Shown piece by piece: positions 1-8,430 of a stretch of 64,000 nt of DNA. The translations under genes and the position numbers were made by a program. Origin of the DNA: Treponema maltophilum ATCC 51939 (lineage in GTDB: Bacteria; Spirochaetota; Spirochaetia; Treponematales; Treponemataceae); the NCBI RefSeq assembly GCF_000413055.1, contig NZ_KE332518.1:621583-685582 (forward strand). The letters are read 5' to 3'. Within the stretch, counting starts at the first letter, position 1, and every line of letters starts with the position of its first letter. Below the pieces are notes generated by a model. That model saw only the letters and a program-made list of their open reading frames with translations, did no database searches and was not told where the DNA came from.

Positions 1-137
1 CCTTGGAAGCTTATTTGGCCGAATGTTTGGAAGATAAGGCGGATTATGAAACCGCTGCCGAAGCATGGAAGGAATTTGAAAAAAAAGGCGGAAAAACATA
101 CACGAGCGACGATCTCCGTAAGGAATTCGGGTTGTGA
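1..137 (+). CDS. RelB/StbD-type antitoxin, C-terminal part (truncated by window edge)
   Basis: Only the last 44 codons are present, read from base 3 to a TGA at 135-137. The tail is acidic and helical, ending in K-E-F-G-L, as in RelB/Phd-class antitoxins whose C-terminus wraps around the toxin. The stop overlaps the GTG start of the following RelE-type toxin, the usual tight coupling of an antitoxin-toxin pair. The DNA-binding N-terminus is outside the window, so the antitoxin family cannot be fixed. Confidence 0.6.
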   Translation, partial: LEAYLAECLEDKADYETAAEAWKEFEKKGGKTYTSDDLRKEFGL

Positions 138-394
138 CCGTCGTCTATCTGGAATCTGCGAGAAAGCAACTCAAAAGATTGGATAATTCAATTCGCCGCC
201 GTATTCTTGATTATATGGACGAAGTTGCGCAACTTAAGAATCCTGAAAGCAGAGGCAAGATGCTTGTCGGGAAATTGCACGGTTTTTGGCGGTATCGTGT
301 AGGCGATTACAGAATTCTGTGCAGGATAAACGACAAGGCTCTTGTAATAACAGTAATCAAATTGGGACACAGAAGCGCTGTTTATAACGCATAA
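134..394 (+). CDS. RelE/StbE-family toxin
   Basis: 86 residues, the usual size for a RelE-fold mRNA interferase that cuts mRNA on the ribosome. The order of motifs fits: an N-terminal strand (VVYLESARKQLKRL), a basic helix, the central G-K-L-H-G-F-W-R-Y-R-V-G-D-Y-R-I core, and a C-terminal G-H-R-S-A-V-Y matching the family's GHR..VY ending. The start is GTG at 134, overlapping the antitoxin stop by two bases, so translation is probably coupled. Toxicity and target specificity are family inferences. Confidence 0.85.
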   Translation: MTVVYLESARKQLKRLDNSIRRRILDYMDEVAQLKNPESRGKMLVGKLHGFWRYRVGDYRILCRINDKALVITVIKLGHRSAVYNA

Positions 395-409
395 TATATT
401 TTTTCGCGC

Positions 410-438
410 TTGAACTTATCGGCCGAATGGGCTAGTAT
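410..438 (+). promoter_or_regulatory. glyA promoter, leaderless arrangement
   Basis: TTGAAC at 410-415, a 17 bp spacer, and TAGTAT at 433-438. Only 5 bases separate the -10 box from the ATG at 444, and there is no Shine-Dalgarno sequence, so transcription should start at or beside the start codon. Confidence 0.65.
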
Positions 439-443
439 AAAGT

Positions 444-1943
444 ATGCAAGACCCTTTACAATCATATCTTACAACCGTACCCCGCGAAAAGCAAAATGCG
501 GCTATGACTGCCTATGTCGCGCAGTTGCAGCTTGTTGCCGCGGTGAATCCGGCGGTAGCCGCCGCGACGGTTAAAGAGCTGGAAGCTCAGCGTTCGCATT
601 TAAAACTTATTGCAAGCGAAAACTACTGCTCGCTGAATACGCAGGCGGCAATGGGAAATTTGCTTACCGATAAATATGCCGAAGGTTATCCGGAACACCG
701 CTATTACGGCGGCTGCGATAATGTGGATGCGGTGGAAAGCATTGCCGCGCGGGAAGCGGAAAATCTGTTCGGTGCCGACTACGCCTACGTGCAGCCTCAT
801 TCGGGCGCCGATGCGAATTTGGTTGCGTATTGGGCAATACTGAATTGTAAAATAGAAATGCCCGAACTTGCCGCCTTGGGCGAAACGAATCTTGCGCATT
901 TGAACGATGAACAGTGGGCTGCCTTGCGCAAAAAGCTCGGCAATCAGCGGCTTTTAGGGCTCGACTACTATTCGGGCGGGCACTTGACCCACGGCTACCG
1001 GCAAAATATTTCGGCGCGCATGTTTGAAAGTTTTTCGTATACGGTACATAAAGAAAGCGGCCTTTTGGATTACGACGAAATCGAAAAACAGGCGATGAAA
1101 ATAAAGCCGCTTATTTTGCTTGCCGGTTATTCGGCCTATCCGCGTTCGATAAACTTCCGCCGCTTTAGAGAAATTGCCGATAAATGCGGCGCCGTGCTTA
1201 TGGTCGACATGGCGCATTTTGCGGGCCTCGTTGCCGGAAAGGTTTTTACCGGCGATGAAAATCCGGTCGCGTGGGCGGATATCGTAACGACGACAACCCA
1301 CAAAACCCTGCGCGGTCCGCGCGGCGCGCTGATTTTATGCAAAGCCGAATTTGCCGATGCGGTAAATAAGGGCTGCCCGCTTGTGCTCGGCGGGCCGCTT
1401 CCGCACATTATGGCGGCGAAAGCGATCGCTTTAAAAGAAGCCGCAAGCGAAGACTTTAAAACATATGCGCGCAATGTACGCGACAACGCGCGGTTTCTTG
1501 CAAAGGCCTGTATCGATCGCGGCATGAAGCTGCAAACCGGCGGCACGGATAATCACCTTATGCTCATAGACGTGACGCCGTACGGCCTTACCGGAAGGCA
1601 GGCGGAAAACGCGCTGTTTGAATGCGGCATTACGCTTAACAGAAATACGCTGCCCTTCGATCCCCAAGGACCGTGGTGGACGAGCGGTATCCGCGCGGGA
1701 ACGCCTGCCGTAACGACGCTGGGCATGGGAAAAGCCGAAATGGACGAAATCGCCGATATACTCGATACGGCGCTGAAGGCCGCAAAGCCGGCTCTGACGA
1801 AGGACGGAAAAGTTTCCAAGGGCAAGGTTGAAGTCGACGGCGAAAAAAAGCGCGAGGTACAAAAGCATGTTGCAAAACTGCTCGAACGCTTTACGCTGTA
1901 TCCCGAATTGGATTTGCCTTTTTTGAAAAAACACTTTGCATAA
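444..1943 (+). CDS. glyA: Serine hydroxymethyltransferase
   Basis: PLP enzyme interconverting serine and glycine with tetrahydrofolate, the main source of C1 units; it pairs functionally with fhs at 18082-19779. The active-site lysine is K287 in the strongly conserved T-T-T-T-H-K-T-L-R-G-P-R-G block. The N-terminal half carries the substrate motif S-E-N-Y-C-S and the Y-A-E-G-Y-P..R-Y-Y-G-G motif. At 499 residues it is longer than the usual ~420, with an N-terminal extension and an insertion around residues 135-170, a form I associate with treponemes. Start chosen at ATG 444 because the promoter lies immediately upstream and there is no ribosome binding site. Confidence 0.95.
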   Translation: MQDPLQSYLTTVPREKQNAAMTAYVAQLQLVAAVNPAVAAATVKELEAQRSHLKLIASENYCSLNTQAAMGNLLTDKYAEGYPEHRYYGGCDNVDAVESIAAREAENLFGADYAYVQPHSGADANLVAYWAILNCKIEMPELAALGETNLAHLNDEQWAALRKKLGNQRLLGLDYYSGGHLTHGYRQNISARMFESFSYTVHKESGLLDYDEIEKQAMKIKPLILLAGYSAYPRSINFRRFREIADKCGAVLMVDMAHFAGLVAGKVFTGDENPVAWADIVTTTTHKTLRGPRGALILCKAEFADAVNKGCPLVLGGPLPHIMAAKAIALKEAASEDFKTYARNVRDNARFLAKACIDRGMKLQTGGTDNHLMLIDVTPYGLTGRQAENALFECGITLNRNTLPFDPQGPWWTSGIRAGTPAVTTLGMGKAEMDEIADILDTALKAAKPALTKDGKVSKGKVEVDGEKKREVQKHVAKLLERFTLYPELDLPFLKKHFA

Positions 1944-1948
1944 AAATG

Positions 1949-2629
1949 CTATTCCAAAAAAGCGGCGGATTTTTTCGCGTTCAGCTCAAAATGATTCTTT
2001 TCGGTTTTAAGCAAGCCTTCTTTTTGCATCTTGCCGAGTTCGTGCGACAGGGAACTGCGATCGACGCTGAGGTAATCGGCGAGCTGCTGGCGGTCGAAGG
2101 GAATCGAAAAACTCCAGTTTCCGCAGGAAGCGGCTTGGTGCGACAGATACGACATCAGCCGACCGCGAATCGACTTTGACGAAGTGTGGAAAATTCTGCG
2201 CGAAAGATGCAGATTTTTTTGCGCGAAAACCGACAGCAGGTTTTTCATAAGCGTACTGTAATGCAGGCACGGCTGCACCTGAGCGCCGAGGAGGCGTTTA
2301 ACGTGCAAAAAAAGCACTTCGGCTTCTTCGGTTGCAACGACGTTCACCATGAGCGCTTCTCCTTCGGCAAAGGCATAGGTTGCGCCGAAGGTTTGTCCCG
2401 CTTTGATTTTGTCCAAAACGCTCGTGTTCCCCCAAAAGTCGGTGTTTTCGATTATGACGCTTCCGGACAATACGATGCCGAACGATGCGGGAATGTCGCC
2501 CGCGCGGAAAATAATTTCGCCCCTTGCAAACTTTTTTTGTTCAAAACCCAGAGAATCGAGTACGGCCGGGATTTCTTCGGCTTTTATGCCGCGGAACAGC
2601 ATTGTTTTTGAAAGCAGCAAAAAATTCAC
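1949..2629 (-). CDS. Crp/Fnr-family regulator, probable HcpR-type control of hcp
   Basis: 227 residues if it starts at the GTG at 2629, which has an AAGGA ribosome binding site upstream. Longer in-frame starts up to 2725 would read through the divergent control region. Residues ~10-125 form a cyclic-nucleotide-binding-like sensor domain. The C-terminus has a Crp-type winged helix with P-F-D-R-Q-Q-L-A-D-Y-L-S-V-D-R-S-S-L-S recognition-helix layout. I see no FNR-style cysteine cluster in the 227-residue form. It is divergent from hcp with a 6-4-6 palindrome between them, which suggests that it senses nitrosative stress and switches on hcp. The exact ligand is unknown. Confidence 0.85.
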   Translation of the reverse strand: MNFLLLSKTMLFRGIKAEEIPAVLDSLGFEQKKFARGEIIFRAGDIPASFGIVLSGSVIIENTDFWGNTSVLDKIKAGQTFGATYAFAEGEALMVNVVATEEAEVLFLHVKRLLGAQVQPCLHYSTLMKNLLSVFAQKNLHLSRRIFHTSSKSIRGRLMSYLSHQAASCGNWSFSIPFDRQQLADYLSVDRSSLSHELGKMQKEGLLKTEKNHFELNAKKSAAFLE

Positions 2630-2661
2630 GGTTTTTCCTTTTTTCGATTTATTTCGCTTTG

Positions 2662-2677
2662 TGTTGTCGCAACAACA
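2662..2677. promoter_or_regulatory. Palindromic operator between the Crp/Fnr regulator and hcp
   Basis: TGTTGT-CGCA-ACAACA, two perfect 6 bp arms around a 4 bp spacer, the geometry of Crp/Fnr-family sites. It lies 33 bp upstream of the regulator start and 80 bp upstream of hcp. A CATAGT at 2695-2700 could be the hcp -10 box, placing the site about 40 bp upstream of transcription start, the usual activator position. Confidence 0.6.
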
Positions 2678-2756
2678 TACTCGGATGCATAAATCATAGT
2701 ACATTACGGACGAAACATCAAGCATAAAAACTCGATTATAGTACGGAGGACGAATT

Positions 2757-4616
2757 ATGGAAAATAAAATGTTTTGCTGGCAGTGTCAGGAAACGGCAGG
2801 CAATAAAGGCTGCACGCAATCGGGCGTGTGCGGAAAAGATCCGAAAACCGCCGGAATTCAGGATTTGCTTATTTACGCAACCAAGGGAATTTCTGCCGTA
2901 GCGACGAGGCTGCGTGCCGAAGGAAAACCGGTGAATAAGGAAATCAACCATTTGGTTACGCAAAATCTTTTTACGACGATTACGAACGCAAACTTTGACA
3001 GGGACGATATTGCAAAGCGCGTGTCGATGACGCTTGAAGCCAAGCAGCGTTTGCTTTCGCAAGTGAGCCGAACGGAGGACTTGCCCGAAGCGGCGTTGTG
3101 GAACGGAGATGAGGCGCAGTTCGACGCCAAAGCGCCCGAAGTCGGCGTGCTCGCAACCCGCGACGAAGACATCCGCAGTTTGCGCGAACTGATTACCTAC
3201 GGCTTAAAAGGATTGGCGGCGTATTCGAAACACGCGAACGCTTTACTGCAGGACGACGAAGAAACCGACGCATTCATTCAAAGTACGCTTACAAAATTAT
3301 CGGACGAAAGTTTAACTGTAAACGATTTGGTCGCTTTAACGCTGGAAACCGGTAAAGCCGGAGTTGCCGGCATGGCGCTTTTGGACAGGGCGAATACGGG
3401 TGCGTACGGCAATCCGGAGATAACCAAGGTTAATATCGGCGTCGGTAAAAATCCGGGAATCCTTATTTCGGGGCACGATTTGCGCGATATGGAAATGCTT
3501 TTAAAGCAAACGGAAGGAACGGGCGTCGACGTTTACACTCATTCCGAAATGCTTCCGGCGCACTATTATCCGGCTTTTAAAAAATACAAGCACTTTGTCG
3601 GAAACTACGGCAACGCGTGGTGGAAGCAAAAAGAAGAATTTGAAAGTTTTAACGGTCCGATTTTGATGACCACAAACTGTATCGTTCCGCCCAAAGAAAG
3701 TTATAAGGACCGCCTGTATACGACGGGTATGACGGGCTTTCCGGGCTGTGTTCATATTGAAGGCGATATCGGCGAAGAAAAGGATTTTTCGCGCATTATC
3801 GAACACGCGAAGCGCTGCGCCCCGCCTCGGGAAATAGAAACGGGCGAAATTATCGGCGGCTTTGCGCACAACCAAGTGTTCGCTTTGGCCGACAAAATAG
3901 TCGACGCGGTAAAGTCCGGCGCGATTAAAAAATTCGTCGTAATGAGCGGCTGCGACGGACGGGCAAAATCGAGAAATTACTATACCGAATTTGCGCAAAA
4001 CCTTCCGAAAGACGCGGTTATCTTAACGTCCGGCTGCGCAAAGTTCAAATACAATAAATTGAATTTGGGCGACATCAACGGTATTCCGCGCGTGCTCGAT
4101 GCCGGGCAGTGCAACGATTCGTATTCGCTTGCGCTTATCGCATTAAAGCTGAAAGATATTTTCGGCGTAGACAGCATTAACGATTTGCCCATTGTGTACA
4201 ACATTGCCTGGTACGAACAAAAAGCGATTATCGTTCTTTTGGCGCTGCTGTATTTGGGCGTAAAAAACATTCACGCGGGCCCCACGCTGCCGGCTTTTTT
4301 GAGTCCGAACGTGGCGAAGGTTTTGGTCGAACAATTCGGTTTGGCGACAATCGGCACCGTGGAAGAGGACATGAAGTTGTTCTTCGGCGACAAAGACGAA
4401 GAATCTCAAAACGACGGCGAAGGCGCCATTACGGCGGATATGCAGCTGGGCGAGCTTTTGCAGCTGCATCCCGACGCGGCCGGCGTGCTCATGGAATACG
4501 GCATGCATTGCTTCGGCTGTCCCGCATCGCAAATGGAAACGCTCGGACAGGCAAGCGAAGTGCACGGCTTCGATATCGCCGAACTTCTTGAAGAACTGAA
4601 CGCACGAGTAAGATAA
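2757..4616 (+). CDS. hcp: Hydroxylamine reductase / hybrid cluster protein with C-terminal DUF1858
   Basis: The 619 residues consist of an Hcp body of about 550 residues plus a DUF1858 domain (about 555-619). Hcp holds a cubane and a hybrid Fe-S-O cluster and reduces hydroxylamine and, in current views, NO in anaerobes. The N-terminal cysteines C7, C10, C19 and C25 match the cubane-binding set. Hybrid cluster ligands are seen in G-H-D-L-R-D, T-N-C-I-V-P, F-P-G-C-V-H, S-G-C-D-G-R and the late D-A-G-Q-C-N-D-S-Y motif. The tail adds M-H-C-F-G-C, a CxxC typical of DUF1858. Start ATG follows GGAGG at 2745-2749. It forms an operon with the DUF2249 gene 21 bp downstream. The fusion is less common than stand-alone Hcp. 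Confidence 0.95.
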   Translation: MENKMFCWQCQETAGNKGCTQSGVCGKDPKTAGIQDLLIYATKGISAVATRLRAEGKPVNKEINHLVTQNLFTTITNANFDRDDIAKRVSMTLEAKQRLLSQVSRTEDLPEAALWNGDEAQFDAKAPEVGVLATRDEDIRSLRELITYGLKGLAAYSKHANALLQDDEETDAFIQSTLTKLSDESLTVNDLVALTLETGKAGVAGMALLDRANTGAYGNPEITKVNIGVGKNPGILISGHDLRDMEMLLKQTEGTGVDVYTHSEMLPAHYYPAFKKYKHFVGNYGNAWWKQKEEFESFNGPILMTTNCIVPPKESYKDRLYTTGMTGFPGCVHIEGDIGEEKDFSRIIEHAKRCAPPREIETGEIIGGFAHNQVFALADKIVDAVKSGAIKKFVVMSGCDGRAKSRNYYTEFAQNLPKDAVILTSGCAKFKYNKLNLGDINGIPRVLDAGQCNDSYSLALIALKLKDIFGVDSINDLPIVYNIAWYEQKAIIVLLALLYLGVKNIHAGPTLPAFLSPNVAKVLVEQFGLATIGTVEEDMKLFFGDKDEESQNDGEGAITADMQLGELLQLHPDAAGVLMEYGMHCFGCPASQMETLGQASEVHGFDIAELLEELNARVR

Positions 4617-4637
4617 TAAAAATTACAGGAGGTTTTT

Positions 4638-5324
4638 ATGAGTTATGAAAATTGGAAAAATAAAACCGCACAGTTCGAAAAAATCGATGTGCGGCAACTG
4701 CAGGGGAATTTTTTCCCCGGTCTCAGAAAAAAGGCCGCCTCGCTCAAAGCGGGCGAAGGTTTGGAAATCGTTCAAAGTTTTGAACCCTTTCCGCTGTATG
4801 AGGCACTTGCCGAACTCGGTTTTGAACATCATACCGAGCAAGCGGGCGAACACGAATTTCACGTGTTTTTTTACCGCAGCGAAGTAATCGAAGACGAAGG
4901 TTCCGCCCCTCTTAAACCCGTCGCGTTGCTGAATTATCCGCTCATCGATGAAGATCTGGGAAAAATCGCCCTCGATTTTTGGAACTTAACGTGGAGCGGC
5001 AACAAACGGACGTTGCCGTACGATACGCGGCTTTTGCTGTCGCTTGCAAATGCGGTCGGTGCGGGAAGAATGCGTCAAGCCGCGCGGGAATTGGTTAAAG
5101 CCTATTCGCACGGGGTGGAAACGGCGGCGCTCGACGATGTGTTCGAGCTTTTGGCATGGAATCAGGGAATCGGCTTTTTCAGTTCGGAAATAGGACCGTC
5201 GCCGCTGTTCCAAGCGTATAAGTTTATAAAGTCGGCGGAAAAGCGCGGCACAAACCGTAAGGAAATCGTTGACGAATTGGTAAAAAAATTCGGAGAACAA
5301 AATCCCGAAGTTTGCGTGCAATAA
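4638..5324 (+). CDS. DUF2249 domain protein with C-terminal helical domain
   Basis: 228 residues, ATG preceded by AGGAGG. Residues ~14-80 match DUF2249 (K-I-D-V-R-Q-L-Q-G ... E-I-V-Q-S-F-E-P-F-P-L-Y-E-A-L ... F-H-V-F-F-Y-R), a small domain often found near DUF1858, ScdA/Ric and nitrosative stress genes. Residues ~95-215 are helical and resemble AhpD/carboxymuconolactone-decarboxylase-like folds, but I see no CxxC redox pair in them. Co-transcription with hcp, which itself carries DUF1858, suggests that the two proteins work together in NO or hydroxylamine stress. Biochemical function is unknown. Confidence 0.75.
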   Translation: MSYENWKNKTAQFEKIDVRQLQGNFFPGLRKKAASLKAGEGLEIVQSFEPFPLYEALAELGFEHHTEQAGEHEFHVFFYRSEVIEDEGSAPLKPVALLNYPLIDEDLGKIALDFWNLTWSGNKRTLPYDTRLLLSLANAVGAGRMRQAARELVKAYSHGVETAALDDVFELLAWNQGIGFFSSEIGPSPLFQAYKFIKSAEKRGTNRKEIVDELVKKFGEQNPEVCVQ

Positions 5325-5343
5325 AAGCCGCAAAAAGGAACCG

Positions 5344-5374
5344 GGCTGCCGGATGTTTTCGGCAGCCTTTTTTA
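5344..5374 (+). terminator. Rho-independent terminator of the hcp operon
   Basis: GGCTGCC at 5344-5350 pairs with GGCAGCC at 5361-5367 around a 10-base loop and is followed by a T-run. It lies 19 bases after the DUF2249 gene stop and just before the convergent superoxide reductase end at 5380. Confidence 0.85.
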
Positions 5375-5379
5375 TTTTA

Positions 5380-5763
5380 TTACAGTTCTTTTTTCCACAA
5401 ACCGTGAAGATTGCAGTATTCGTATGCGGCAACCGCTTTGTCGCCGGCTGTAAGCGCAAAAACGGCTTCGGGGTTTTCGTGCGGTTTTAAGTGCTTGCTT
5501 TGAACGCCCTCTTTGGTTTGCAAATAGACCCATTGAATAAAATGCTTTTCTTCCATCGGGTGCGCAACCGAACCTACTTTTACCTTCACTTCGTTTCCGT
5601 TTACTTCAACAACCGGAACGTGCTTTTCGGTAGCCGCATCCGTACTGCCGGGAACAAGTTCACTCATCTTTTCGCCGCAGCACACGACGGGAACTCCCGC
5701 GTTATGCACCATGGTAATAATGTTGCCGCAATGTTTGCAGATAAAAAAACGTATATCGTCCAT
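5380..5763 (-). CDS. dfx: Superoxide reductase, two-iron desulfoferrodoxin type
   Basis: 127 residues. The enzyme reduces superoxide to peroxide using electrons from rubredoxin, a defence used by anaerobes. The N-terminal desulforedoxin module keeps all four iron ligands (C9, C12, C28, C29). The catalytic Fe(His4Cys) centre is present as H48, H68, H74, C117 and H120 in the C-N-L-H-G-L-W ending. E46-K47 sits in the expected E-K-H-V-P active-site motif. Treponema pallidum neelaredoxin-type protein is known to lack most N-terminal cysteines, so this copy keeps the ancestral centre. ATG preceded by GGAGG. It is convergent with the hcp operon. Confidence 0.95.
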   Translation of the reverse strand: MDDIRFFICKHCGNIITMVHNAGVPVVCCGEKMSELVPGSTDAATEKHVPVVEVNGNEVKVKVGSVAHPMEEKHFIQWVYLQTKEGVQSKHLKPHENPEAVFALTAGDKAVAAYEYCNLHGLWKKEL

Positions 5764-5846
5764 ATTTGAACCTCCGTCTATAAGTATAACACAGGAGCGG
5801 GTAAAATAAAAGTGACGATATCACAGTGGGGATGTTGCGGCGGAAG

Positions 5847-6377
5847 CTATTCGGAATCGAAGTCGATGAGGGTGCGTACGGGCGTCGGCGCCAAAACTTC
5901 CCGATGTTTTAAAAAGGGCAAGCCGACGATGCCGAAAAATTCGCTCACCGAAGCGCCGGCCTGTTCGACAATCGTTTTTACCGCTTTTAAAGTGCCGCCC
6001 GTTGCAATTAAATCGTCGATAACCAAAATATTCTGTCCCGCCTTTATATCGCTTTTGTGAATTTCGATTTCGGCCGTTCCGTATTCGAGTTGATATGCAC
6101 ACGACCATTTTTCGCCGGGCAGCTTGCCTTTTTTGCGGACTAAAATCAGCGGAACGCCCATGCGGTCGGCAAAGGGGGCGGCGAATATAAAACCCCGCGA
6201 TTCCACACCTGCGACGGCGTCGATTTTTTTGTCGCGGTATATGTCCGTCATGGCGTTTATGCAAAACTGAAAAGCCTGCGGATTTACCAAAATGCCGGTA
6301 ATATCGTAAAAGAGTATACCTTTTTTCGGAAAATCGGGTATACGCCGCAATGCACGGTCGAGAATCGTTACATCCAT
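5847..6377 (-). CDS. apt: Adenine phosphoribosyltransferase
   Basis: Salvages adenine to AMP with PRPP. The PRPP-binding motif V-L-V-I-D-D-L-I-A-T-G-G-T and the V-E-S-R-G-F-I-F motif are intact. About 176 residues, normal for the family. I place the start at the ATG at 6377 rather than at 6383, because a promoter (TTGCAA-N17-TATGAT) puts its -10 box exactly 6 bases upstream of 6377, the spacing seen at many genes here. There is no Shine-Dalgarno sequence. Although it sits 12 bp behind tyrA on the same strand, it has its own promoter inside the 3' end of tyrA. Confidence 0.95.
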   Translation of the reverse strand: MDVTILDRALRRIPDFPKKGILFYDITGILVNPQAFQFCINAMTDIYRDKKIDAVAGVESRGFIFAAPFADRMGVPLILVRKKGKLPGEKWSCAYQLEYGTAEIEIHKSDIKAGQNILVIDDLIATGGTLKAVKTIVEQAGASVSEFFGIVGLPFLKHREVLAPTPVRTLIDFDSE

Positions 6378-6383
6378 ACACAT

Positions 6384-6412
6384 ATCATACTATTTTAATG
6401 CATTCATTGCAA
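6384..6412 (-). promoter_or_regulatory. apt promoter, leaderless arrangement
   Basis: On the minus strand TTGCAA (6412-6407), a 17 bp spacer, TATGAT (6389-6384), then 6 bases to the ATG at 6377. The -35 box lies inside the last codons of tyrA. Confidence 0.6.
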
Positions 6413-7313
6413 TACGCTTTTCCCGCACGGTTTCCAAGACGGCACACAGTTCCTCGGTTTTACCGCCTTCGAGAAGCGCACGTATGTTTTCCAAAGACCG
6501 CTCGAAGCGGCCGATGTGCGCCAAAAGATTTTCACGGTTTTCGAAAAAAAGCTGCGTCCACAAGGGAGCGTTTATCATCGCAATCCGCGTTAAATCTTCG
6601 TAGCTTCCGCCGCCGAAGGCCGTTATGGCCGAATCCTCGGCGCTGTCGACCAAGGCCGAGGCGATAACGTGGCACAGCTGCGAAGTGAATGCGATTTTTC
6701 GATCGTGAGTTTCCTCATCGGTGCGGATTATGCGTTTAAAGCCCATCGCCCTTATAATGTCCGAAAGCAAAGCGATGCTTGATGCGTCCGTCGCGGCGTT
6801 TTCTATGAGTATGTAATTGCGCCCGAGGCAAATATCGGCGGAAGAATGCTCGTAGCCTTCTTTTTCGCTTCCGGCCATCGGGTGGCCCGAAACGAAAAAA
6901 ATGTCTTTACGCGTAAAGCCGAAAAAACGTTTTGCCGCCTCTTTTTTAACGCCGCTGATGTCGGTAACGACGGCGCCGCTTTTAAATGCGTTTTCATGCC
7001 GGATTAAAAAATCCGCCGCGGCGACCGGATACAGGCATATAAAAACGATGTCGCAGGCCGAAAGCATTTCGTCGGCGCCGGGCGGCGTAAAAGCTTTGTC
7101 GATAACTTTTTCCGCGAGCGCTTTATTAAGCACATCTTCGTTGGCGTCGCAGGCAAAAATCCGATTTGCGCGGACGGCCGTCGGAACCGTTTCGCAAAGC
7201 GGTGCCTCGCAAGAGGCCGCTTTGTTGTCTGCGGCGGTACGGGAAAAACGGCGTACGGCCTTTGCCAAAGAGCCTCCCATAAGCCCCAGCCCGATAAATC
7301 CGAAGGTTTTCAT
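6390..7313 (-). CDS. tyrA: Prephenate dehydrogenase
   Basis: Oxidative decarboxylation of prephenate to 4-hydroxyphenylpyruvate, the committed step to tyrosine. The NAD-binding G-F-I-G-L-G-L-M-G-G-S-L opens the protein, and the S-G-H-P-M-A-G-S motif with catalytic histidine is present near residue 145. 307 residues with a low-complexity insertion at about residues 22-50 compared with typical enzymes. No ACT domain is visible, so feedback control may rest on transcription. Its ATG overlaps the stop of the DAHP synthase gene by 4 bases, so the two are translationally coupled and fall under the same tyrosine-rich leader. Confidence 0.93.
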   Translation of the reverse strand: MKTFGFIGLGLMGGSLAKAVRRFSRTAADNKAASCEAPLCETVPTAVRANRIFACDANEDVLNKALAEKVIDKAFTPPGADEMLSACDIVFICLYPVAAADFLIRHENAFKSGAVVTDISGVKKEAAKRFFGFTRKDIFFVSGHPMAGSEKEGYEHSSADICLGRNYILIENAATDASSIALLSDIIRAMGFKRIIRTDEETHDRKIAFTSQLCHVIASALVDSAEDSAITAFGGGSYEDLTRIAMINAPLWTQLFFENRENLLAHIGRFERSLENIRALLEGGKTEELCAVLETVREKRIAMNALK

Positions 7314-8332
7314 ATTGTGCGTCCTTCCGCCTGCGCATATTTTTTGAGCGTTTCCATCAGCGAAGCGAATTCGTCCGGATGCAAACTTTGCTCTCCGTCG
7401 CAGAGCGCGCGGCTCGGATCGTTATGCACTTCGATGATAAGACCGTCCGCACCCGCTGCGACCGCCGCCTTTGCAAGCGTCGGTACCATCCAGCTCATGC
7501 CGCACGCATGGCTCGGATCGATGATCACGGGAAGATGGCTCACTTTGTGTAAATACGGAACGACGCTCACGTCAAGACAGTTGCGCGTATAGGAATCGAA
7601 AGTGCGTACGCCGCGCTCGCACAGTATGACGTTTTCGTTGCCGCTTGCCATAATGTATTCGGCGGACATGAGCAATTCTTTGACCGTCGCCGCCATGCCG
7701 CGTTTTAATAAAATCGGTTTTCCTGCCTTGCCCATCTCTTTTAATAAATCGAAGTTTTGCATATTGCGCGCACCGATTTGAATGATGTCGACATCGGCAA
7801 AATACTGCAGCTGGCGCACGTCCATCAATTCGGTTACAATCGGCAGCCCCGTTTCTTTTTTTGCCGATTTTAGAAATTCAAGCCCTTGCGCGCCGAGTCC
7901 TTGAAACGCATAGGGCGAGGTTCGCGGTTTGAAGGCTCCGCCTCTCAGCAATTTTGCACCCGCCTTTTTGACTTCTTTTGCAATCGCGACAACCTGCTCT
8001 TCGCTTTCGACGGAGCAGGGACCTGCGATCACCGGAACCGTATCGCCGCCGAAACTTACCGCATCTCCTCCCGTGCCGACGGCGATTACCGTATTGTCCG
8101 GATGGAAGGCACGCCCCGCCATTTTGTACGGAGCCGTAACGCGCTTTACGTCTTCGACGATCGGATTCGCAATGAAGCTTTCCATATTGAGCTTTGTCGT
8201 ATCGCCGACAAGCCCCAAGATCGTCGTTTCTTCACCGCGCGAAATATGCACGCCGTAACCCCTTTGTTCCCATTGCCGGATAAAATCCTGCATCTCGGCA
8301 TCCGTCGTACCTTTTTTCAAAATAACGATCAT
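7310..8332 (-). CDS. aroF: 3-deoxy-7-phosphoheptulonate synthase (DAHP synthase, type I-beta)
   Basis: First step of the shikimate pathway: PEP plus erythrose-4-phosphate to DAHP. Residues 1-70 form the ferredoxin-like regulatory domain of the AroA-beta/AroF group (M-I-V-I-L-K-K-G-T-T...). The barrel begins near residue 95 with V-I-A-G-P-C-S-V-E-S and contains L-R-G-G-A-F-K-P-R-T-S-P-Y, the I-Q-I-G-A-R-N-M-Q-N block and a late I-D-P-S-H-A-C-G. ATG at 8332 is preferred over the GTG three bases upstream because AGGAG lies 6 bases before it. It is co-transcribed with tyrA behind a putative tyrosine attenuator (8521-8716). Confidence 0.95.
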   Translation of the reverse strand: MIVILKKGTTDAEMQDFIRQWEQRGYGVHISRGEETTILGLVGDTTKLNMESFIANPIVEDVKRVTAPYKMAGRAFHPDNTVIAVGTGGDAVSFGGDTVPVIAGPCSVESEEQVVAIAKEVKKAGAKLLRGGAFKPRTSPYAFQGLGAQGLEFLKSAKKETGLPIVTELMDVRQLQYFADVDIIQIGARNMQNFDLLKEMGKAGKPILLKRGMAATVKELLMSAEYIMASGNENVILCERGVRTFDSYTRNCLDVSVVPYLHKVSHLPVIIDPSHACGMSWMVPTLAKAAVAAGADGLIIEVHNDPSRALCDGEQSLHPDEFASLMETLKKYAQAEGRTI

Positions 8333-8345
8333 CACACACTCCTAT

Positions 8346-8386
8346 AAAAACTTTTGCAGGAAGTTGCAACTTCCGAAAAAGTTTTT
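8346..8386. repeat. Long imperfect palindrome just upstream of the aroF ribosome binding site
   Basis: A perfect 16 bp core palindrome (GGAAGTTGCAACTTCC, 8359-8374) is flanked by outer arms AAAAACTTTT (8346-8355) and AAAAGTTTTT (8377-8386). In the mRNA this makes a long hairpin ending at the ATAGGAG ribosome binding site. A related hairpin plus ATAGGAG lies at 31222-31269 before a small membrane protein. Confidence 0.7.
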
Positions 8387-8390
8387 AGCC

Positions 8391-8421
8391 GCGCTTTCGC
8401 AAACGTTAGTTGAGAAAGCGC
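8391..8421. repeat. Inverted repeat in the aroF leader RNA
   Basis: GCGCTTTC at 8391-8398 pairs with GAAAGCGC at 8414-8421, an 8 bp stem with a 15-base loop. It is one of four hairpins between the attenuator and aroF. Confidence 0.55.
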
Positions 8422-8430
8422 AATAAATAA

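Noticed and set aside
1136-1934. Long reading frames antisense to glyA, and similar antisense frames over hcp, gatB, sbcC and potA
   Set aside because: They mirror the codon pattern of well-supported genes on the other strand, lack ribosome binding sites and match no family.
2630-2725. N-terminal extension of the Crp/Fnr regulator with a C-C-C-D-N cluster as a redox sensor
   Set aside because: The extension reads through the operator and control region; a ribosome binding site sits directly before the GTG at 2629.
2737-2742. TATAGT just upstream of hcp as its -10 box
   Set aside because: Transcription would start inside or after the GGAGG ribosome binding site, leaving it unused. CATAGT at 2695-2700 fits better with the operator position.
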